64,000 nt of DNA from Pantoea trifolii. GTDB taxonomy: Bacteria; Pseudomonadota; Gammaproteobacteria; Enterobacterales; Enterobacteriaceae. Positions 62,844 through 64,000 of this stretch are shown piece after piece; position 1 is the stretch's first letter, and each line of letters starts with the position of its first letter. A program made the translations under genes and the position numbers. The DNA is taken from the NCBI RefSeq assembly GCF_024506435.1, contig NZ_JANIET010000001.1:3410001-3474000 (forward strand), given 5' to 3'. The notes under the pieces are model-generated. The model did not search any database. It was not told where the DNA came from and saw only the letters and a list, made by a program, of their open reading frames with translations.

Positions 62844-63932
62844 ATGCGTAACTATTCGATTGCCGCGATTCCTGCGGATGGTATTGGCCCGGAAGTGATC
62901 TCTGCTGGCGTGGAAGTGCTGCACGCGTTGACGCGTCACGATCCGCAGCTCAAGTTCAACGTGCAGACGTTTGACTGGGGCTCGGATTACTACAAGCAAC
63001 ACGGCATGATGATGCCGGAAGATGGCCTGCAAACGCTGAAGACGTTTGATGCGATTTACTTTGGCGCGGTCGGTGCGCCCGACGTGCCGGATCACATCAC
63101 CTTGTGGGGTTTGCGTTTGCCGATTTGTCAGGGCTTTGACCAGTACGCCAACGTGCGTCCCACCAAAATTCTGCCGGGCGTCACCTCACCGCTGCGCAAT
63201 CGCGGCCCCGGCGATCTCGATTGGGTGATTGTGCGAGAAAATTCAGAAGGCGAATATTCCGGTAACGGCGGCCGCGCGCATCGTGGTTTGCCGGAGGAAG
63301 TTGGCACCGAAGTGGCGATTTTCACCCGCGTTGGCGTGACGCGCATTATGCGTTATGCCTTCAAACTGGCGCAGTCGCGTCCGCGCAAGCTGCTGACGGT
63401 GGTGACCAAATCCAACGCCCAGCGTCACGGTATGGTGATGTGGGATGAGATTGCCGCCGAAGTTGCGCATGAGTTCCCGGACGTGCAGTGGGACAAAATG
63501 CTGGTAGATGCGATGACGCATCGCATGACGCTGCATCCGCAGAGCCTTGATACCATCGTCGCCACCAACCTGCACGCCGATATTCTGTCAGATCTGGCCG
63601 GTGCGCTGGCGGGCAGTTTAGGCGTTGCGCCTACCGCTAATATTGATCCTGAACGTCGCTTCCCGTCGATGTTTGAACCGATTCACGGCTCGGCGTTCGA
63701 TATCACCGGCAAAGGCATCGCCAATCCCATCGCCACGTTCTGGACAGCGGTGCAGATGCTGGAGCACCTCGGCGAGCGCGACGCGGCGGCGCTGATTATG
63801 CAAGGGATTGAATATGTCTGCGCGCAGGGCATTCTGACACCGGATGTTGGCGGCACGGCGAATACCGCAGAAGTGACGAAAGCGGTGGTGGCGTTTATTG
63901 AGGCCAAAGCTAGCGTGGCTGAGGCCGTCTGA
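62844..63932 (+). CDS. ttuC: Tartrate/D-malate dehydrogenase (decarboxylating)
   Basis: A 362-residue beta-decarboxylating dehydrogenase related to tartrate dehydrogenase TtuC and E. coli D-malate dehydrogenase DmlA. It oxidises tartrate, malate or a similar acid with NAD. Opening NYSIAAIPADGIGPEVI, substrate-site VRENSEGEYSGNGGR, RILRYA-like RIMRYAFKLAQSR, and NLHADILSDLAGALAGSLGVAPTANIDPERRFPSMFEPIHGSA are clear. ATG 62844 follows GGAG. Tartrate versus malate specificity cannot be told from sequence alone. Confidence 0.92.
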   Translation: MRNYSIAAIPADGIGPEVISAGVEVLHALTRHDPQLKFNVQTFDWGSDYYKQHGMMMPEDGLQTLKTFDAIYFGAVGAPDVPDHITLWGLRLPICQGFDQYANVRPTKILPGVTSPLRNRGPGDLDWVIVRENSEGEYSGNGGRAHRGLPEEVGTEVAIFTRVGVTRIMRYAFKLAQSRPRKLLTVVTKSNAQRHGMVMWDEIAAEVAHEFPDVQWDKMLVDAMTHRMTLHPQSLDTIVATNLHADILSDLAGALAGSLGVAPTANIDPERRFPSMFEPIHGSAFDITGKGIANPIATFWTAVQMLEHLGERDAAALIMQGIEYVCAQGILTPDVGGTANTAEVTKAVVAFIEAKASVAEAV

Positions 63933-63955
63933 TTTAACCACGTGCGTATGGTTGT

Positions 63956-63975
63956 GGTCGCCATGAATGGCGACC
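63956..63975. repeat. REP unit, GGTCGCCAT family
   Basis: GGTCGCCATGAATGGCGACC, perfect arms, followed by CTACGACGG. It lies after the dehydrogenase near the right edge of the window. Confidence 0.85.
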
Positions 63976-64000
63976 CTACGACGGCATCAACATTTTGCTA

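Overview
This window is chromosomal DNA of an Enterobacterales bacterium. Gene order and protein similarity point to the Erwiniaceae (Pantoea/Erwinia type); this is inferred from recalled families, not from a search. The backbone order speA, metK, galP, sprT, endA, rsmE, gshB, yqgE, yqgF, yggR, yggS, yggT, rdgB, hemW, yggN, yggL, trmB, mutY, yggX, mltC, speC is that of the E. coli chromosome, but yggU, nupG and speB are missing from their usual places.

Left edge (1-3.5 kb): the N-terminal part of a very large BapA/Lap-type repetitive adhesin runs off the window. A small EAL-domain gene lies upstream in the same direction, beside an AT-rich gene-free stretch. Backbone (3.5-25 kb): polyamine synthesis (speA, speC), methionine activation (metK), galactose uptake (galP with a GalR operator and CRP site), glutathione synthesis, DNA repair (mutY), rRNA/tRNA modification (rsmE, trmB, yqgF) and cell-wall turnover (mltC).

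Iron region (26-34 kb): the hemin operon hmuR-hmuSTUV on the minus strand, a selenoprotein W/T-like small redox protein diverging from it with a Fur box between, and a ferric-siderophore reductase with its own Fur box beside a PadR regulator. Then come a Rob-like AraC regulator, a complete IS3-family element (35692-37138) inserted exactly in the centre of a REP palindrome, and a cyanide-insensitive-type cytochrome bd operon (cioA, cioB and a 48-residue DUF2474 protein).

Accessory region (40-64 kb): dienelactone hydrolase, the ytfH/qorB pair, cytoplasmic trehalase (apparently starting at an ATT codon), a PAS-GGDEF protein, a BvgS/BvgA-type two-component pair, a short-form mannonate dehydratase, an orphan KAS-II enzyme with an HxlR regulator, a seven-gene operon (flavin monooxygenase, two AhpD/CMD-type proteins, polar amino-acid ABC transporter), two LysR regulators, and a tartrate-type MFS transporter with a tartrate/malate dehydrogenase.

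Two families of intergenic palindromic repeats punctuate the window. One is a REP with a GTAG foot and GGTCGCCAT/ATGGCGACC arms (16 units counted, some with compensated arm changes). The other is a larger head-to-head CCCTCACCC...GGGTGAGGG element (five pairs and one half). They mostly sit at gene ends. No rRNA, tRNA, CRISPR array, prophage or origin was recognised.
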